Assembly (NCBI GenBank): GCA_946902875.1
Contig: OX336355.1
Coordinates: 7,957,347-8,021,346, forward strand
Source: Nematopogon swammerdamellus
Lineage: Eukaryota > Arthropoda > Insecta > Lepidoptera > Adelidae
Reading direction: 5' to 3'
Length of the DNA stretch: 64,000 bases
A model generated the notes under the pieces. It ran no database searches. It saw only the letters and a list, made by a program, of their open reading frames with translations, and had not been told where the DNA came from. The position numbers and the translations under genes are program-made. This document shows, piece after piece, positions 10,572 through 22,447 of this stretch. How positions within the stretch are numbered: position 1 is the stretch's first letter; every line of letters starts with the position of its first letter.

Positions 10572-13500
10572 CACTATGGATCGAGAAACGGCCTCCATAG
10601 TATTAGGAGATTTTTTTCGCAAACTTGATTTTTTTTTTAAAACTGTTTTTGTTATATTTAGGGTTACATAATATAATACCAAATATATAGTTGTAGTGAT
10701 ATCAGTCAAGTAGATATTTTATTAAAAATACTTGAAGTTTTCAGTTGTATGGGACGGAGAATGTTTAGTCGATTTTTTCAAAAGTCTTTCGAGGTGTCGC
10801 AGATCTTATAATACATCATGAAGTAGACCACGAGTGTAATAAGACCACATAAAAACTGTAACCCAATTCGACCCGGTATAGAAAATATCTAAGTCCGAAT
10901 TTATAAATTTTCGTCTATTTTCTTTATACATTATTTATGGTTTAACTTTACAATTAATTACATTTTCTTATGTTTTGTGATTGCCAAGTGTGTAAGTTAT
11001 ACTAATTGGTACATTATGTAACAACTATACCTACCACTGTGGTCGAAAATACCCTCCAATATTTGTAGCGATTTAAATGTTTATTCGTTATTCATAATTG
11101 ATTTGAGGACATATTAAATAAACAAATATGTGAACGCGTAGCTTGACAGTACGTATGTATGTTAGGTTCAAATATATAAAGTATATATATATTTTTTTAT
11201 ATTTTAAAATTTGCAATGTATGTGACGGAGAACATTATATTTATTTTGCCGTACTACCAAGATGTGTCAAACTCTTATTAGCAAGGTTGTGTAGCACAAC
11301 ATAAAAATAAACACAATCAGTAAAAAAAAAATTTGAAAGGTGCAGCCTTCCGAGTATCGACAGGTCAAAGTATAGCATTTTTTACCTTTTTTCTTTAACA
11401 GTAATTTTTGGTTACATTATGATTGTACAATTATTAAGCAGGTATGCAAATATGTGAGGCATATAATTCTATATCAGATATGTACAGACCATTCTGATTA
11501 ACAGTGTAAAAAAATAGCAATATTTTTATTTAATAAAACTGAAAACATTATAGTACATTATTCGAAACTGTTAAGAACTAACAAAGTCTTAACAGTAACG
11601 TGATGTTGAACGTGAAGGAAAAGAGGCTGTAAAAAAAAAATTGTGAACGCACTTTCTCAAGATGTTAAAAAAATTTCTATTCAAAATTATTCACCAAAAT
11701 AAATTTTATAAAAAAATTGTTTTATGTAAAATTTGAGCCGGTATAGAAAATATTTAAGTCTGAATTTGTAGATTTTTGTTTTCTTTCCTTTAAATATAAT
11801 TTACAGTTTTAGAATAGAACATAAATACAAGGTTTTGCAGCTCATTCATTATGACGACGCATTAGATACTAATTACCATTCGGTAGACGAAAACATTCCC
11901 ACATCCCTGTTTGTGAAACCCCACTATATTGGTAAAAACCGGTTTAGTACATCAGGTGGTGTCCTTTGGTCGCGAATTTCAGTTTAGTATTTGTTCAACG
12001 CGTAAGGGACGGATCTCTCCTTTCGAAACGAGTTATCGCTGTTTTCAAATACTTTCCTTCCTGCATTATTACTTGAAAACTAGGTACATTTTCGGTTCCA
12101 ACTCTAACATTTTACAAAATGAAAGAGTTTAAATCAAATCTGAAACTTTTTGTTATCTTAAAAAACGAGCAAGGCCTCTCCGACCCAAACATACTATTTG
12201 TCAAGTTTTCCGTTCATATATCTGATGAAAACCGTGATCAATTCAAGTGTTTTTGTAAAACCTACTTGTCTAATATGTACAAAAAGTGGAAGTTTCTTCA
12301 AATGAAAATTTGAAACATGGTTGACGTCAGACATAAAGTGGCCCGAATATGTTCAAAACATACCTCAAGAACCAAGACATGAGGAAGCGGAACCATTCGT
12401 ACCGCAATCACCAGCGAAACAGCATTCAGAAGCTTCAACATCTCCTAAACCAGAGTTCAGTCCTCGAAAACAATTCCACGAACTTCACTACCAGCCAAAA
12501 AGGCGCAGAACCGCACATCTGTGTACGGAAAATGACTTCGACGAGCTCGCATTCGCTGCGGTGAGTAAAGGTATTAATACGGAAAGACATGATGTTGCTG
12601 AGGTGCTTAAGTTTCTTCTGGAAAATTCAGATGAGGTTGGTAGAATAAAGGAATACATTCAAGTTAAAAAAAACACAATACTCGCCGGAGAAAGCCCTCA
12701 GCCTCTTCAGTTCCCAGCAACTCTCCAAATCGCAATACGGGCAACGGCAATTGAAGCAGGAGTTGAACTGTATCCCTTATACTATCAGCTCCAAAAAAAA
12801 GGTCGAGTGTTACCGTCCGAAAGAAAGTGTCAAGGTCACGGAAGTGGAAGCACGTATTTTTGCAGCATACAATAATGCAGGAAGGAAAGTATTTGAAAAC
12901 AGCGATAACTCGTGTCGAAAGGAGAGATCCGTCACTTACGCGCGTTGAACAGATAATAAACTGAAATTTGCGACCAAAGGACACTAATTACCGGTTTTTA
13001 CAAATATAGTGGGGTTTCACAAACAGGGATGTGGGAATGTTTTCGTCTTACCGAATGATAATTAGTATCTCATGCCTAGTCATAATGAATGAGCTGCAAA
13101 GCCTTGTATGTATGTTCTATTCTAAGATTGTAAATTATATTTAAAGGAAAGAAAACAAAAATCTACAAATTCAGACTTACATATTTTCTATACCGGCTCG
13201 AATTTTATATAAAACCATTTTTTTATAACATTAATTTTGGTGAATCTTTTATTTATAAGTTCGGTTTATTAATTTGTTCTGTTTTTATTCAACCTTGTAT
13301 TTATTTTGGTGAATAATTTTGAATAGAAATTGTTTTTAACATCTTAAGAAAGTGCAACTGTTCACGATTTTTTTTTGTACAGCCTCTTTTCCATCACGTT
13401 CAACATCACGTTACTGTTAAGACTTTGTTAGTTCTTAACAGTTTCGAATAATGTACTATAATGTTTTCAGTTTTATTAAATAAAAATATTGCTATTTTTT

Positions 13501-14460
13501 ACACTGTTAATCGGAATGGTGTGTACATATCTGATATAGAATTATATGCCTCACATATTTGCATACCTGCTTAATAATTGTACAATCATAATGTAACCAA
13601 ACATTACTGTTAAAGAAAAAAGGTAAAAAATGCTATACTTTGACCTGTTGATACTTGGAAGACTGCACCTTTCTAACATTTTTTTTACTGAGTGTGTTTA
13701 TTTTTATGTTGTGCTACACAACCTTGCTAATAAGAGTTTGACACATCTTGTAGTCCGGCAAAATAAATATAATGTTCTCCGTAACATACATTGCAAATTT
13801 TAAAATATAAAAAAAATATATATATACTTTATATATTTGAACCTAACATACATACGTACTGTCAAGCTACGCGTCTTCACATATTTGTTTATTTAATGTG
13901 TCCTTAAATCAATTATGAATACCAAATAAACATTTAAAACGCTACAAATATTGGAGGGTATTTTCGACCACCGAGTCATGCACTACTGCATGACTCGGTT
14001 GTACAGTTGTTACATAATGTACAAATTAGTATAACTTACACACTTGGCAATCACAAAACACAAGAAAATATAATTAATTGTAAAGTTAAACCATAAATAA
14101 TATATAAAGAAAATAGACGAAAATTTATAAATTCGGACTTAGATATTTTCTATACCGGGTCGAATTGGGTTACAGTTTTTATGTGGTCTTATTACACTCG
14201 TGGTCTACTTCATGATGTATTAAAAGATCTGCGACACCTCGAAAGAGTTTTGAAAAAATCGACTAAACATTCTCCGTCCCATACAACTGAAAACTTCAAG
14301 TATTTTTAATAAAATATCTACTTGACTGATATCACTACAACTATATATTTGGTATTATCTTATGTAACCCTAAATATAACAAAAACAGTTAAAAAAAAAA
14401 AAATCAAGTTTGCGAAAAAAATCTCCTAATACTATGGAGGCCGATTCTCGATCCATAGTG
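10572..14460 (+). mobile_element. Transib-type element rebuilt as a 1.5-kb-armed foldback
   Basis: The ends are CACTATGGATCGAGA and its inverse. A 5-bp direct repeat CGCCG flanks it exactly (10567-10571 and 14461-14465). CAC-initial termini and 5-bp CGNCG-type duplications are the hallmark of Transib elements, the relatives of RAG1. About 1.5 kb on the left (10572 to about 12076) is repeated in inverse orientation on the right (about 12869 to 14460), with scattered substitutions and small indels. Between them is only the first part of a transposase frame. Ordinary Transib ends are short, so the right arm seems to be an inverted copy of the left end that replaced the catalytic half. Confidence 0.8.
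12119..12875 (+). pseudogene. N-terminal remnant of Transib-type transposase
   Basis: An ATG at 12119 opens a Lys- and Phe-rich frame that stops at 12313. Coding then appears to continue one frame over from about 12306 (KFETWLTSDIKWPEYV) to about 12790. A second shift occurs in an A8 run at 12788-12795, after which another frame reads VECYRPKESVKVTEVEARI. That frame is cut off at about 12869, where the inverted right arm begins. The middle has a basic patch (PKRRRT) and a helical, acidic region. The position inside CACTATG termini and the KVTE pattern support a Transib/RAG-like N-terminus, but the assignment rests mainly on the ends. No catalytic Asp/Asp/Glu region is left, and two frameshifts make it non-functional. 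Confidence 0.55.
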
Positions 14461-14465
14461 CGCCG

Positions 14466-14872
14466 CGCGCGTGCCGCGTGTCGGCTCGACTGTCGGCACG
14501 GCTTTCATGTCTCTTTGTTCATACCGCCAAGCCGCGCCGCCGCCCGCTACCGAAGTGTGCGCTGCTTGCTTATATGAATATTTTGCCAGGCAATTTTTAA
14601 TTTTACATTTTGAACATAAGGTTAAAATTTGAACCTTACAATCTCTACTGTGCTGTGCTGTGCATTGTGAGTGCTGCATGCTTCACTCGTCCTTGGCGCG
14701 TGTCGGCAAAGTCCGCCTTCTGCATCGCAGTAAAGTCTATAATATTTATTTACCTAGGTACTTATTCATTTAAAATGTCTGGCAAAGATTATTTAATCTT
14801 AGACATTGAGGGATACATACATACTTTAGTTGAAGATCTTATAAAATAATAAAGTGAAATATACATAAATGT
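14466..14872. other. No gene seen
   Basis: GC-rich next to the Transib-type insertion, AT-rich afterwards. Short frames exist but none has a recognisable motif. Confidence 0.3.
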
Positions 14873-15208
14873 ACCGTGTGGGGCCGGTACTTTAAAATAA
14901 TAGCCCCACTGCATCTCTCCCCGTGTATGTCGTAAAAGGCGACTAAGGGATATGACTCCCTTCTTATATTACTAGGTGGTAGGGTGTAACCCGCCCGGGT
15001 TGGTACCACCGCACTGAATGAAAGGTCGGTCGAAACGGCTATGTAAATAGTTTGTGTTTTCCGTCCAGTTCAGTGTAGCCGGCACGACCGAAGGGAAGCA
15101 CTGACGTGGCACCAATTTCACTCGGTGTTATGGGCTGACATCACGGATGTTGTAGGTGATGTAGGCAACCGTGTCAGTTTCCATAAAAAAAAAATAAAAA
15201 AAATACAA
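14873..15208 (+). mobile_element. SINE lacking the tRNA/5S middle module
   Basis: It begins CCGTGTGGGGCCGG, passes directly from GGCGACTAAGGGATATG to the GGTGGTAGGGTGTAACCC body, and ends CAGTTTCCAT plus an A-rich tail. Compared with 3936-4366 the tRNA/5S-like middle is missing. Confidence 0.8.
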
Positions 15209-15636
15209 TCACGCTGAATTAAAACCAAGACAGTTTGCTTATTGCAGTCAAAACGTGCAAGTTTGTGCTACTTCGTGCGCGTTGGACAATCGTGACACGA
15301 ACTGCACGAGACTGTCCATTGTGCGAGCACAGCACAGCAGTACAGAGATGTGCGCTGTACGAAATCGTGACACAAACCGGCACAAAAGCGCACCTCTGAT
15401 CCCCACACGCTGGACTTACCGCGAATGCGAACCAACCGGTTCTGCAGATCAGAAACGGTAAAATCTGGAACGCTCTCCCTCCCTGCCCATATATATATTT
15501 CCCCCAAGTACAGTCTTGGGTTCTTCAAGCCGTGAATAGGCACCTGTCATACGACTGAATGTCCGTGGTTGTCGTTAGACACCTTATGGGTGGTTCGGCG
15601 CCACACTCAGGCGCCACATGTCGCGCCTTCAATAAA
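15209..15636. other. No gene seen
   Basis: Mixed composition with repeated CGTGACAC and GCACGA motifs around 15250-15380. I cannot assign a family or gene. Confidence 0.3.
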
Positions 15637-16083
15637 AAAAAGTGGCCATGTGTGAGTCGAACTCGCGCACCGAGGGTTCCGTATCGTCATGTCATGGCTA
15701 GCGCCACTCACGCCATCTGGATGGCGTGTTATGAAATGCTTCATATTAGTAAAATTTTATGATTAGTTAAAATGCTTCATAAATCATAATGTATTCGGTA
15801 GATGGCGGGCGCGCATACCCTTTTTGGTTTCTTCTATCGGAACCCCCGTGAATTTTGTACTTTTTATTATTTTTATTATTTGTTGTTATATCGGCCATAA
15901 TAAATAACACATAATATAATTCTGTGAAAATTTCAACGGGCTACCTATTACGGTTCAAGAGATACAGCCCTCGGACGGACGGACAGACAGACGGACGGAC
16001 GGACGGACGGACAGACGGACAGACAGACAGACAGACGGCATAGGCTTAGTAATAGGGTCCCGTACCGGACACGGAACCCTAAA
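15637..16083 (+). repeat. Lepidopteran GAGGGTTCCGTA interspersed repeat
   Basis: It starts near GTGAGTCGAACTCGCGCACC, continues into GAGGGTTCCGTATCG, and ends in the ACGGAACCCTAAA terminus. An ACGG/ACAG microsatellite fills 15973-16036. The copy at 60405-60740 is the same family on the other strand, and a partial one is at 39967. Confidence 0.65.
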
Positions 16084-16945
16084 GGCCTAAAAAGCGAAAC
16101 CTAATAATAATAAATAAGTAACTAAGTTAATTTCGTGCAGAGCGGTGAGTGAGGAGGCTGCAGGGCTAGGTAGGCTTCGCATGCATGCATCTATCCATCC
16201 CAACCCAACGCGTGTGCCAACGCGCTGTGTTCCAGTCCAGCAGACCAAACTAGTTATAAAATTTTTGCGCGAAAATAACCGGTTCCAATCCAACTCAGAC
16301 CAGTGAGATGCCATGCCAGTGAGTGTGAGTGAGTGAGCATTATTTTATTTATCTGTGGAGTGAGCGAGCATTGTTCAAAGGTACGTGAAGATAGATGCGG
16401 GTCGCGCATGCTCGCTCGGGCGCGCCGCCCCTCCGCCGCTCCAACCCCTCCGCCCGCTCCAGCAACTACTTGTTGATCGCTCACTCACTTCACTTCGCTG
16501 TACTTTTCAGTTGGCCGCGAACGATGCGCTGGGTGGTCGTTTATTTCGTATCCCCGCGCGCTCGCCGAACTCAACTTCGGACGCGTTCCGCGAAAATGTG
16601 CCAAGTTTTCGACAGTTTCGCCCAGTCGAACCTCGTTTGATTCGCTCCGCCTAGAAGATCTCGCGTAGGTTTAGGAGTTTCTAGCCGGTCCGTGCGGTGG
16701 AGCCGGAGTTCGCCGCACTTACCTGCGCGTCCCACGGTGCGGCGCGGTGTCGGTTACCTCGCCTCACCTTGCTTATCGGATAAACGAACATTTTTCAAAT
16801 GATGTTCGATCTGTGATAGTGGTGGTGTCGCGGTGTCGGTGTGTGTGTGATCGTGTACCTGTGACGGGAAGCCGTGCTCGAGTGGTCGGTCGGAGTAAGG
16901 TTCGCGGTTGCGCGGGAGTGCCGGAGCGGAGGAGGCGGCTGCAAC
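16084..16945 (+). promoter_or_regulatory. CpG-rich promoter and 5' UTR region
   Basis: From about 16390 composition changes sharply to GC- and CpG-rich (for example GGTCGCGCATGCTCGCTCGG). The change persists up to the signal-peptide exon at 16946 and ends soon after its splice donor. This fits the promoter and 5' UTR of a host gene. I cannot place the transcription start. The many short frames here change with every strand and are composition effects. Confidence 0.45.
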
Positions 16946-17048
16946 ATGTGGAGCGCCGTGGAGGTGGCGGGAGGCTGGCGCCTTCTGGTCACCTGCTCAC
17001 TGCTGCTCGGCGCGCTGGCAGCGTCAGCGTCAGCGCAGATCACTAAAG
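16946..17048 (+). CDS. First coding exon with signal peptide of a secreted or membrane protein
   Basis: The ATG at 16946 opens a 34-residue peptide. It has a short acidic start, the hydrophobic core WRLLVTCSLLLGALA, and an Ala-Ser run ending ASASA before QITK: a textbook signal peptide with cleavage expected after the last Ala. The exon ends AAAG followed by the donor GTACAG (intron from 17049, phase 1). Unspliced, the frame runs into low-complexity Arg/Ala sequence. Downstream exons are not recognisable in the 47 kb to the right, so the first intron is either very long or the remaining exons are too short or diverged to see. The protein family cannot be named from 34 residues. This is the best-supported host exon in the window. 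Confidence 0.6.
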
Positions 17049-18137
17049 GTACAGGAACAGACCCACACGTAACTATTATTTATTACCGTGGCCGCGCCGC
17101 CGATGGTGCATTCTTTACCTGGCGCAGCGAGTGCGGCGCGGTGCGAGCGAACGCTCACTCCCCCCGCCTCCGTCGTTGCCGCGCCCGCGCCGCCCCCGCA
17201 CCGCGACAAGACGGGACACTCGCTCTTTGTTCCTTCGTTGCCTTCTGAATAGTAGGTAGGTAGGTAGGTACCTCGTTTGTTAAAGTTTTGCACGTATTCA
17301 AGAGGAGGTTCTCAATTCGACAGGTAGGTAGGTATATCTATGTATGTTTTTTTTTAATTCAACTTTTCTCTATTCCCAGTACGCTTTTGTATTGCAACAT
17401 TAGAGTCTCACTCAGAAATGTAGGTGTACGCATCGAGTTGTCGATGGGTGTACGTTCGTTCGCGGGTAATTGCAGAGGTGGTAGGTACCTAACCTACGTT
17501 TGCTGAGGTAATAAAAGGCCTAGGCAGGTAGGGAAGGACTTCGTGGAGTCCGGTTTCGTAATAACGGCTGGCTGCGGCCGAGACGAGAGGTTTTGTCGTT
17601 CACATCGCGTGCGCACGACACGATCCTCTCGTGTTCACGCACGTAGGTATATTACGCGTCTTACTTTGCCGGTTAGAGGGCAGGCAGGCTGGAATATAAA
17701 GAAAATAACGCATCCATCATCATAACATTATGGTAGGAGGTAGATAATAAATAGCTACTGATATTAAAATTAAAGTAATGGGTTATTTTATAGATACTTT
17801 CAATTGTACTTTTAAGTTACAAAACTTTGAAAATACTCAAGTACCTACCTACCAGTTAATGTGTAAATTTGAAAGGTGCAAGATAAACAAAATTAAGTGG
17901 GTGGTGGGAACCTACCTACTACCTTACCTACCTAGTAATAAAATTATTAATCCACTTATTAATACTATAATATTAATTCATACAATTATACATGTAGGTA
18001 GGTACCTACTACACACACCACACACCAAATTATGAATACCTACTACTTTTAAGATAATAACGAAATAAAACTGACCCATTAATCAAAACAAACAAAATAA
18101 ACCTACAATACAATGCACTACGCACACATACCGGCAT
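17049..18137. other. Presumed first intron with TACC microsatellites
   Basis: The GC-rich skirt of the promoter ends by about 17220. From there runs of GGTA/TACC repeats dominate (17251-17270, 17322-17334, 17842-17855, 17995-18010), as is common in Lepidoptera. No exon was identified. Confidence 0.4.
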
Positions 18138-18720
18138 TTAGTAGAGAGGCCACTTTAAATAAAGTCGTCAAATAACGATTTTCGTAGGACTGAACAGGTT
18201 TATACCGACTACTGGTATCGTTGGAATCAGCTTGATCTCCTGAGTACGAAACTGCCGGTAGTCGCTCTCTAAAGTGGTGGAATAAGTAGTTATGACGTCA
18301 CAAAGATGGCGGCCCGAAAAAACAAATTTGTCCATTATCTCAGTAAGTACTTAACCGATTTAAATAAATCTGGTATCATGCGATAGCTATTTAAATGCTT
18401 CACAAAATGTGTATTACATGTAAGTTTGTATGTGTGAATTTTAAGCTATATTTTCAAAAAAAACTTTTTTTTCGAGCGTGCATATTTTACTTTTTTACTA
18501 AATAATATTATTAATTACAACAATTAAAATAACACAAAATTTTTACAATATTCCGTACTTTTTCAGCTATACTACAAAATTTGAAAATTGGAAATCGCAC
18601 GAAAACTTATTAAATTGTAGCCGTTTATGTACATGCGGGTGCGCGATGACATCGCCCGGCGCGCGCGTCGAGAATTACGCGAATTACGGGAATAAACGAA
18701 AAAAATGTCTGGACTGTGTA

Positions 18721-19050
18721 CCGTGTGGGGCCGGTACTTTAAAAGAATAGCCCCACTGCATCTCTCCCCGTGTATGTCGTAAAAGGCGACTAAGGGATAT
18801 GACTCCCCCTTCTTATATTACTAGGTGGTAGGGTTTAACCCGCCCGGGTTGGTACCACCGCACTGAATGAAAGGTCGGTCGAAACGGCTATGTAAATAGT
18901 TTGTGTTTTCCGTCCAGTTCAGTGTAGCCGGCACGATCGAAGGGAAGCACTGACGTGGCACCAAGTTCACCCGGTGTTGTGGGCTGACATCATGGATGTT
19001 GCGGGTGATGTAGCCAACCGTGTCAGTTTCCATAAAAAAAAAAAAAAAAA
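18721..19050 (+). mobile_element. SINE lacking the tRNA/5S middle module
   Basis: Same structure as 14873-15208: CCGTGTGGGG head, direct join to the GGTGGTAGGGTTTAACCC body, CAGTTTCCAT and an 18-base A tail at 19033-19050. It sits right at the inner edge of the left arm of the 3.7-kb DNA element. Confidence 0.8.
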
Positions 19051-19112
19051 CTGATTTTCTGACTTATTTGCAAGACTTGGCGGTGAGTTTGAGTTTCTAT
19101 TTTATTAACGAC

Positions 19113-19260
19113 TAGCCTTTGCCCGCGGCTTCGCTCGCGTGAAATTCGTATTTAAAAAGAAGATAATAAGTAATGCCGCTACCGTACCTTTATTTCGGCG
19201 TGCGGAACAATTCGGTTTGTATGAGAGCCACATATTAGCGTAAGTGGCATAGGACTTATT
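19113..19260 (+). repeat. Lepidopteran GCCCGCGGCTTCG repeat fragment
   Basis: CTAGCCTTTGCCCGCGGCTT begins a segment that is clearly the same family as 57890-58145 on the minus strand. Both continue through GTGAAATTCGTATTTAAAAA and TATGAGAGCCACAT. This copy is truncated. Confidence 0.6.
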
Positions 19261-20049
19261 AAATAAAACTTATTAAAAATTCCTCTGGCTAGACAAAAGA
19301 TGCATGATCCAATTATTAATATTGTTCAGTAAATAAAATTGGTACTGCGTATAATATTAATAATTATTAAACATGAGTATTATGAAAAACGTAAAATGGA
19401 TGCAAAATTTATTTTTTAATTGAGTTGTATTTAATTTATTAATTTTGAATTTTATTTAATGGTTCAGTAAAAAGCGTAAACGTAATGAAGGCAAACACTG
19501 GTTTTTGTTCTGTTTTAATGCTTACCACGCATGTCAATATAGTATGATATGTTCCTGTCTGTCTGTCTAAATCTCTGTGCTGTCTATTTATAAGTTTGGA
19601 TATAAAAAATTACTAATTTTTTTTTTTAATTATTCAGGACACAAAATTGATGATCTTGTAGAAAAAGCGAAATGGCAGTTGGCACACAATGTGTTATGCT
19701 TCATTTACAAGCAACGCAAATATCAAACGTATTGAAAAACGGTTTCTCCAACATGGAAAATCCTTTGTTGGAGATGAAAATACTATGTAGTATTCAATTA
19801 TAAACCACAACAAAAGTTATTTAGTCGGATGTTGTGTTCCTCGTCAAGTTCGTCTATTACCTACCTACCTAAACCACACCAATGCTAAAACATTCGAGGT
19901 TCTTCAAACATTAATTAAATACTTTCTTACAGGATGGTCAAGAGTCTAATAAACGGTTATCGAGGAGTAATGTTGGCGTGATGATGAACGTGGACATGTG
20001 TATGTGTATGTCAAAAAATAGAGAAATCAAATAAGAAAACAGAAGAAAA

Positions 20050-20524
20050 AATTTTTCAAGTCCAATCTCAGAACGTAGCGGAGCAAATTCGTGGAATTAA
20101 CCTAAGCAATAGCGAGATTAATTGTCGACTAGGCACTGCAGATCCTACTGCTGCCGATATAAAATACCATTATTAATATTTGAAGAAGGAACTAACAGAT
20201 ACACAAAACGGACAATCGCGATGAAAGCTCTTTGTACGACAAGGCTTTTGATGAGTTATTAAAACAAGCGGATGCAGGCTTTGGAAAAGGTCACAAATAT
20301 GAACTGACGTCACTTGTAACACACAGATATGACAACATTATAATGTTTTCAATGGGCGTGGGAGATCATTGAACGATCCTACAAGGCATAAGGACGTGTA
20401 GCTAATATCCTGCAGTTGCAAGACTGGTTGTAGGACATCACGTTGTGTTTGCGCTGACCGAAATCAGAAGTGTATGGAAGACGTTTGCCATGTTGGTGTG
20501 AAATGCTTTAATGAGTTTAATTCT
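20050..20524 (+). pseudogene. Decayed ORF ending in a CXC-like cysteine-rich motif
   Basis: Three coherent peptide stretches survive in shifting frames. The first is near 20062-20170 (QNVAEQIRGINLSNSEINCR), the second near 20220-20340 (LYDKAFDELLKQADAGFG), and the third, at 20414-20524, is a cysteine-rich tail reading SCKTGCRTSRCVCADRNQKC and later C-x5-C. Repeated C-x3-C-x4-C-x-C spacing recalls the tesmin/TSO1-like CXC motif, which also occurs at the C-termini of some transposon-encoded proteins. Stops and frameshifts separate the blocks, so this is a dead gene. It probably belonged to the element that carries the 575-bp ends. Confidence 0.45.
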
Positions 20525-20694
20525 GACAGATACTAATTTGCCGCGAAACAGACCTTTGATTTTTTTCTAATTCAGTATGCTTATAATAGGTATAAATATG
20601 TATGTATTAATAAGACAATAAATATACTTATCCCCAGATTTGGTGCTAAATTTTATTTAGGTATGTTTAAGGATATACCTATAAGGGGATAGAC

Positions 20695-20895
20695 CGTTGG
20701 AGTAACCGTGTCCTACACTGACGGCCGTGGACAGAAAAACGGAGTGTGGGAAAACCACCCGCCAGGTGGAACGACGACATCAAGTACGTCGGCGGAAAGC
20801 AGTGGTTCCGTATCGTTAAAGGCCGGGAGGACTGGAGGAAAATTAGAGATGCGTATGTCCAGCAGTTGACGCTTACACGCTGACTGACTGACTGA
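20695..20895 (+). mobile_element. 3' end of an RTE-type non-LTR retroelement
   Basis: The frame from 20695 to the TGA at 20881-20883 reads PPARWNDDIKYVGGKQW and then RDAYVQQLTLTR, the characteristic C-terminal tail of lepidopteran RTE-like reverse transcriptases. A TGAC microsatellite (20881-20895) follows at once, as expected for an RTE 3' end. One in-frame TGA near 20719 breaks the frame. Only about 190 coding bases remain. Confidence 0.7.
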
Positions 20896-21804
20896 AGGAT
20901 ATACCTCGGGATATATTATGTACATGAATCAGATAAAATATTTTTAAGAAGTAAATTTAGTGGCCGTGTTTGTTGCGACACTCGGCGCGGCGCCTCTCAG
21001 TAAAATAGCGATAACTTTCTTGTTTTTCACGAGAATTCTATAATTTTAAATATAGCTGAAGATCACAGCAATATTTTGTTTATTTATGTGGTGAATAATT
21101 ATTTCGTAACTTTAAAAATAATAAAAACAATCAATGTATATATTTTTTTGTAAATACCTTTTTAAGGTAATTAATTTACACACTTATATGTATACACATT
21201 TTGTGAATCATTTAAATAGCTATCCAGACATTTTTTTTCGTTTATTCCCGTAATTCGCGTAATTCTCGACGCGCGCGCCGGGCGATGTCATCGCGCACCC
21301 GCATTTACAAAAAGGGCTACAATTTAATAAGTTTTCATGCGATTTCCAATTTTCAAATTTTGTAGTATAGCTGAAAAACTATGGAGTATTTTAAAAGTTT
21401 AGTATTATTTTAATTCTTGTAATTAATAATATTATTTAGCAAAAAAGTAAAATATCCATGCTCGAAAAAAAAGTTTTTTTGAAAATATAGCTTGAAGTTC
21501 ACACATACAAACTTACATGTAAGACACATTTAGTGAATCATTTAAATAGCTATCGGATGATACCAGATTTATTTAAATCGGTTAAGTACTTACTGAGATA
21601 ATGGACAAATTTGGTTTTTGGGCCGCCATCTTTGTGACGTCATAACTACTTATTCCACCACTTTAGAGAGCGACTACCGGCAGTTCCGTACTCAGTACTC
21701 ACTCCCAAGTAGGAGATCAAGCTGATTCCAACGATACCAGTAGTCGGTATAAACCTGTTCAGTCCTACGAAAATATTTTTTTATTCACTTGGCCTCCCTA
21801 CTAA

Positions 21805-22447
21805 TTCGCGCCTACAGAATACCGCAGAACAACGCACGTATGCATACCTACCTACCTACATTATGACATCATGTGACAAACATTCGAATACGCTCTCTGT
21901 CGACTCATTCATGATGTGATGAGCTGCTTGCTGATTGGTGCGTTTGAATTTCGAATGACCCATTGAACTTAGAAATATTTCTAATATCAATTCATACGTA
22001 GAATTACCATATCATCACTAGGTGTGTATAATAATATAATTGTGCCTACTACGTAAGCAGGTATCCCAAGCAAGCTAGCGGCATTTCTAGCGGCTAGGAG
22101 AAATGCCCTTATTTAAACGAAATCTACCTAACATACAAGATTTAGGATGTAACCAATAGCAAATTCTAAATTCGCGGATATTCCTTGTTGAATTTTATGT
22201 AATATTTCGGTGTTTGTTCAAGCTAAATTAAAATTTTGATTAATTACAACATTAATTAGGTAACATTTTGATACATTACAGCAACAAAATAATGTTTGTG
22301 TAAGTAGTAAAGCGAATGAAACGTCAAAATGAATTGCCACTTTACGATTTTTTTTCGAATAGGTACCTACTTTTTTTTTGAAATACAACTAAATTTATTT
22401 AATAAATAACAAAAAAGTAATACTAATAACTAAAGAAATAAACCTAC
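21805..22447. other. No gene seen; retroelement 3' flank
   Basis: AT-rich with short TACC runs (21845-21860). The last 100 bases, with T runs at 22349-22379 and A-rich stretches, probably belong to the 3' UTR of the minus-strand retroelement. Confidence 0.35.

Larger units (their letters stand above)
18138..21804. mobile_element. 3.7-kb DNA element with about 575-bp inverted ends
   Basis: The left arm 18138-18712 (starting TTAGTAGAGAGGCCA) is matched inversely by 21225-21804, including GACGTCACAAAGATGGCGGC. Between the arms lie a SINE (18721-19050), a fragment of another repeat (19113-19260), decayed coding sequence (20050-20524) and an RTE-type retroelement end (20695-20895). A 2-bp TA duplication is possible at the ends, but I could not confirm it, so the superfamily is open. 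The core may come from the element's own lost transposase gene. Confidence 0.65.

Noticed and set aside
10191..10709. 172-codon minus-strand frame
   Set aside because: It runs across the left end of the Transib-type element, so it joins unrelated DNA, and has no motif.
15973..16036. CRISPR-like or satellite array in the ACGG/ACAG run
   Set aside because: It is a simple tetranucleotide microsatellite inside a dispersed repeat, and the genome is eukaryotic. No CRISPR array was seen anywhere.
16385..17248. Several Arg/Ala/Ser-rich frames in the CpG island
   Set aside because: High GC leaves all frames open. Only the signal-peptide frame has a meaningful start and a donor.
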